DNA of 8,124 nt from an uncultured Prosthecobacter sp. GTDB lineage: Bacteria; Verrucomicrobiota; Verrucomicrobiia; Verrucomicrobiales; Verrucomicrobiaceae. Shown piece after piece: positions 7,000-8,124 of this stretch (position 1 is the stretch's first letter; every line of letters starts with the position of its first letter). Made by a program: the position numbers and the translations under genes. The notes under the pieces are model-generated. The model was not told where the DNA came from and made no database searches. It saw nothing but the letters and a program-made list of their open reading frames with translations. The stretch spans positions 1-8,124 of the forward strand of contig CALDGV010000827.1 in assembly GCA_937941745.1 (NCBI GenBank), read 5' to 3'.

Positions 7000-7659
7000 A
7001 TGGCCCGCGTCGAAAAGATCCCCACCGCCCCGTTCAATCCGTTCTACGGCTGCGCCATCATGGTCATGGCGGCGCTGATTTTTGGCGGCATTATCGCCTG
7101 GAGCGCCTACTCCCTTTTTGAGCAGGACAAGGCGATTGCTGCCTTCGCCTCTGACCAGCCGGACAAGTTTGCGCCCATTGAACTGGCTCCCGAGGCCCGC
7201 GCTGCCTTGGAAAAGAAGCTGTCGGACTTTGCCGGCTCCCAGACCCAGGAGCTGAGCCTCAGCATTGCGGAGTTGAATGCGCTGCTGCTCATTGCGCCTG
7301 ACACTGGCTATGGCGTTTACACGGACATGCTGCGTTTTCAGCGCACCGAACCTGCGGCGAACCGGGTCGTTGCCCGCGTCAGCCTGCCGATGAACCACAT
7401 CAAGTTCTGGGAAGGCCGGAAGCGCTACCTGATTGGCGAGGTCGCCTACGAGGTGGTGGTGCATGACGCCGGCGTGGACGCCAAGGCTGTGGATGCCAAG
7501 GTGCCGGGCAAGACGGTGCCCGAGGGCTTCATTGCTGGTTTGGGCACTTGGACGCTCCTGGGCCCTTACCAGAAGGTGGAGCCGGTCGGCAGTGCGCTGA
7601 AGAAGGTGAAAAAGGCCACGGTGACGGCGGACGGCATTTTGCTGAAGTCGGGCGAGTGA
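7000..7659 (+). CDS. Uncharacterised protein with one N-terminal membrane anchor
   Basis: I do not recognise a named family. The 219-residue product has a short N-terminus (FNPFYGC at 12-18) and one strongly hydrophobic segment at about 17-38. A soluble, probably extracytoplasmic domain follows. The region 42-80 is Ala/Glu/Lys-rich and probably helical. LSLSIAELNALLLIAP (86-101) resembles an 'ELNALL' pattern I associate, from memory, with hypothetical proteins of Verrucomicrobiota and Planctomycetota. The rest (about 104-217) looks beta-rich, with alternating hydrophobic strands such as NRVVARVSLP and YLIGEVAYEVVVHD. No catalytic motif or lipobox is evident. The gene starts 8 nt after the Fe-S scaffold gene, so the two are probably co-transcribed. 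Codon use and composition look like those of the neighbours, which supports a real gene. Confidence 0.8.
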   Translation: MARVEKIPTAPFNPFYGCAIMVMAALIFGGIIAWSAYSLFEQDKAIAAFASDQPDKFAPIELAPEARAALEKKLSDFAGSQTQELSLSIAELNALLLIAPDTGYGVYTDMLRFQRTEPAANRVVARVSLPMNHIKFWEGRKRYLIGEVAYEVVVHDAGVDAKAVDAKVPGKTVPEGFIAGLGTWTLLGPYQKVEPVGSALKKVKKATVTADGILLKSGE

Positions 7660-7694
7660 AAGGCCTGCTTGTTGGAGACGTTTCCGGCAGCCTC

Positions 7695-8124
7695 ATGAAG
7701 CGCCCAGCCTTTCTCTCCAGCCTCCTCTTGCTCGCTGTTTCCACCTTTGCCGCCGATGCGCCGGCCAAGAAGAGGCTGCTGATCCTCGGCGACTCCATCT
7801 CCATGGGCTACACGCCCTTTGTGCAGAAGATGTTGGCGGAGCAAATGGTGGTGCTGCGGCCGATGCGCGGCCAGAAGATGGAAAACTGCAGCGGCACGAC
7901 CTACGGCGTGGCAAACATCGACCGCTGGCTGCAGATCGAGGGCGGCAAATGGGACGTGATCCACTTCAACTGGGGCCTGCACGACCTGAAGCACATGAAG
8001 GCGGATGGCAAAACCGCCTCAGACCTAGCCACGGACCCGCCGCAAGCCACGGTCGAAGTTTATGAGAAGCAGCTCCGTGCCATTGTAGCGAAGCTGAAGG
8101 CCACGGGGGCCCGGCTCGTTTTTG
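7695..8124 (+). CDS. Secreted SGNH/GDSL-family hydrolase, 3'-truncated by the window edge
   Basis: The frame is open from the ATG at 7695 to the window end, giving 143 residues with no stop. Residues 1-20 are a Sec signal peptide (basic MKRP, hydrophobic core LSSLLLLAVSTF, then AA), so the enzyme is exported. RLLILGDSISMGY (27-39) is SGNH block I, with nucleophile Ser34. GTTYGV (67-72) fits the block II glycine region. VIHFNWGLHDL (88-98) takes the place of block III, where classic members have GxND. The block V Asp-x-x-His pair must lie beyond the window. Families with this fold hydrolyse esters, often acetyl groups on polysaccharides; the substrate cannot be told here. It begins 35 nt after the membrane-protein gene and may share its transcript. 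No Shine-Dalgarno sequence is visible; the ATG is preceded by CTC, as at two genes upstream. Confidence 0.85.
   Translation, partial: MKRPAFLSSLLLLAVSTFAADAPAKKRLLILGDSISMGYTPFVQKMLAEQMVVLRPMRGQKMENCSGTTYGVANIDRWLQIEGGKWDVIHFNWGLHDLKHMKADGKTASDLATDPPQATVEVYEKQLRAIVAKLKATGARLVF

Noticed and set aside
1..8124. CRISPR arrays, tRNA/rRNA genes, insertion sequences, phage or defence modules
   Set aside because: There are no regularly spaced repeats, cloverleaf-like sequences, transposase or integrase motifs or terminal inverted repeats; nearly all bases lie in the six genes.

Overview
The window is a dense, GC-rich stretch of an ordinary bacterial chromosome. It holds six protein-coding genes, two of them cut by the window edges. 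I see no RNA gene, mobile element, CRISPR array or phage gene. The gene mix, the Tat-exported amidohydrolase, the secreted SGNH hydrolase and the lack of Shine-Dalgarno sequences suggest a member of the Verrucomicrobiota (Prosthecobacter/Verrucomicrobium-like). That assignment rests on general resemblance and was not tested by a search.

Layout. Positions 2-2089 (+) hold the 3' part of a glycogen debranching enzyme, glgX. Positions 2140-3588 (+) encode a long-form NfeD membrane protein with a ClpP-like serine protease domain. Converging on it, with only 9 nt between the stop codons, is 3598-5448 (-). This gene fuses a BadF/BcrA-type amino-sugar kinase to an N-acetylmuramate-6-phosphate etherase (MurQ). 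A 76-nt divergent gap separates it from 5525-6451 (+), a Tat-signal TIM-barrel amidohydrolase of the lactonase-like group. Then come 6512-6991 (+), an IscU/NifU-N type Fe-S scaffold, and 7000-7659 (+), an unrecognised single-span membrane protein. The last gene, 7695 to the window edge (+), is the 5' part of a secreted SGNH/GDSL hydrolase. The last three are tightly spaced (8 and 35 nt) and may be one transcript.

How the genes relate. The kinase-etherase fusion would carry out two consecutive steps of peptidoglycan amino-sugar recycling: MurNAc to MurNAc-6-phosphate, then to GlcNAc-6-phosphate and D-lactate. Such a kinase could stand in for a PTS transporter. GlgX feeds glycogen breakdown. 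NfeD belongs to membrane quality control. The remaining genes do not form an evident pathway together.

The points most worth a second look are the kinase-MurQ fusion with altered residues in its kinase phosphate loop, and two promoter-like elements that share a TAGTCT -10 box placed so that transcription would start at or next to the ATG (leaderless mRNA). A related TA..TCTCC motif occurs before two other genes. I found no convincing undescribed multi-gene system.
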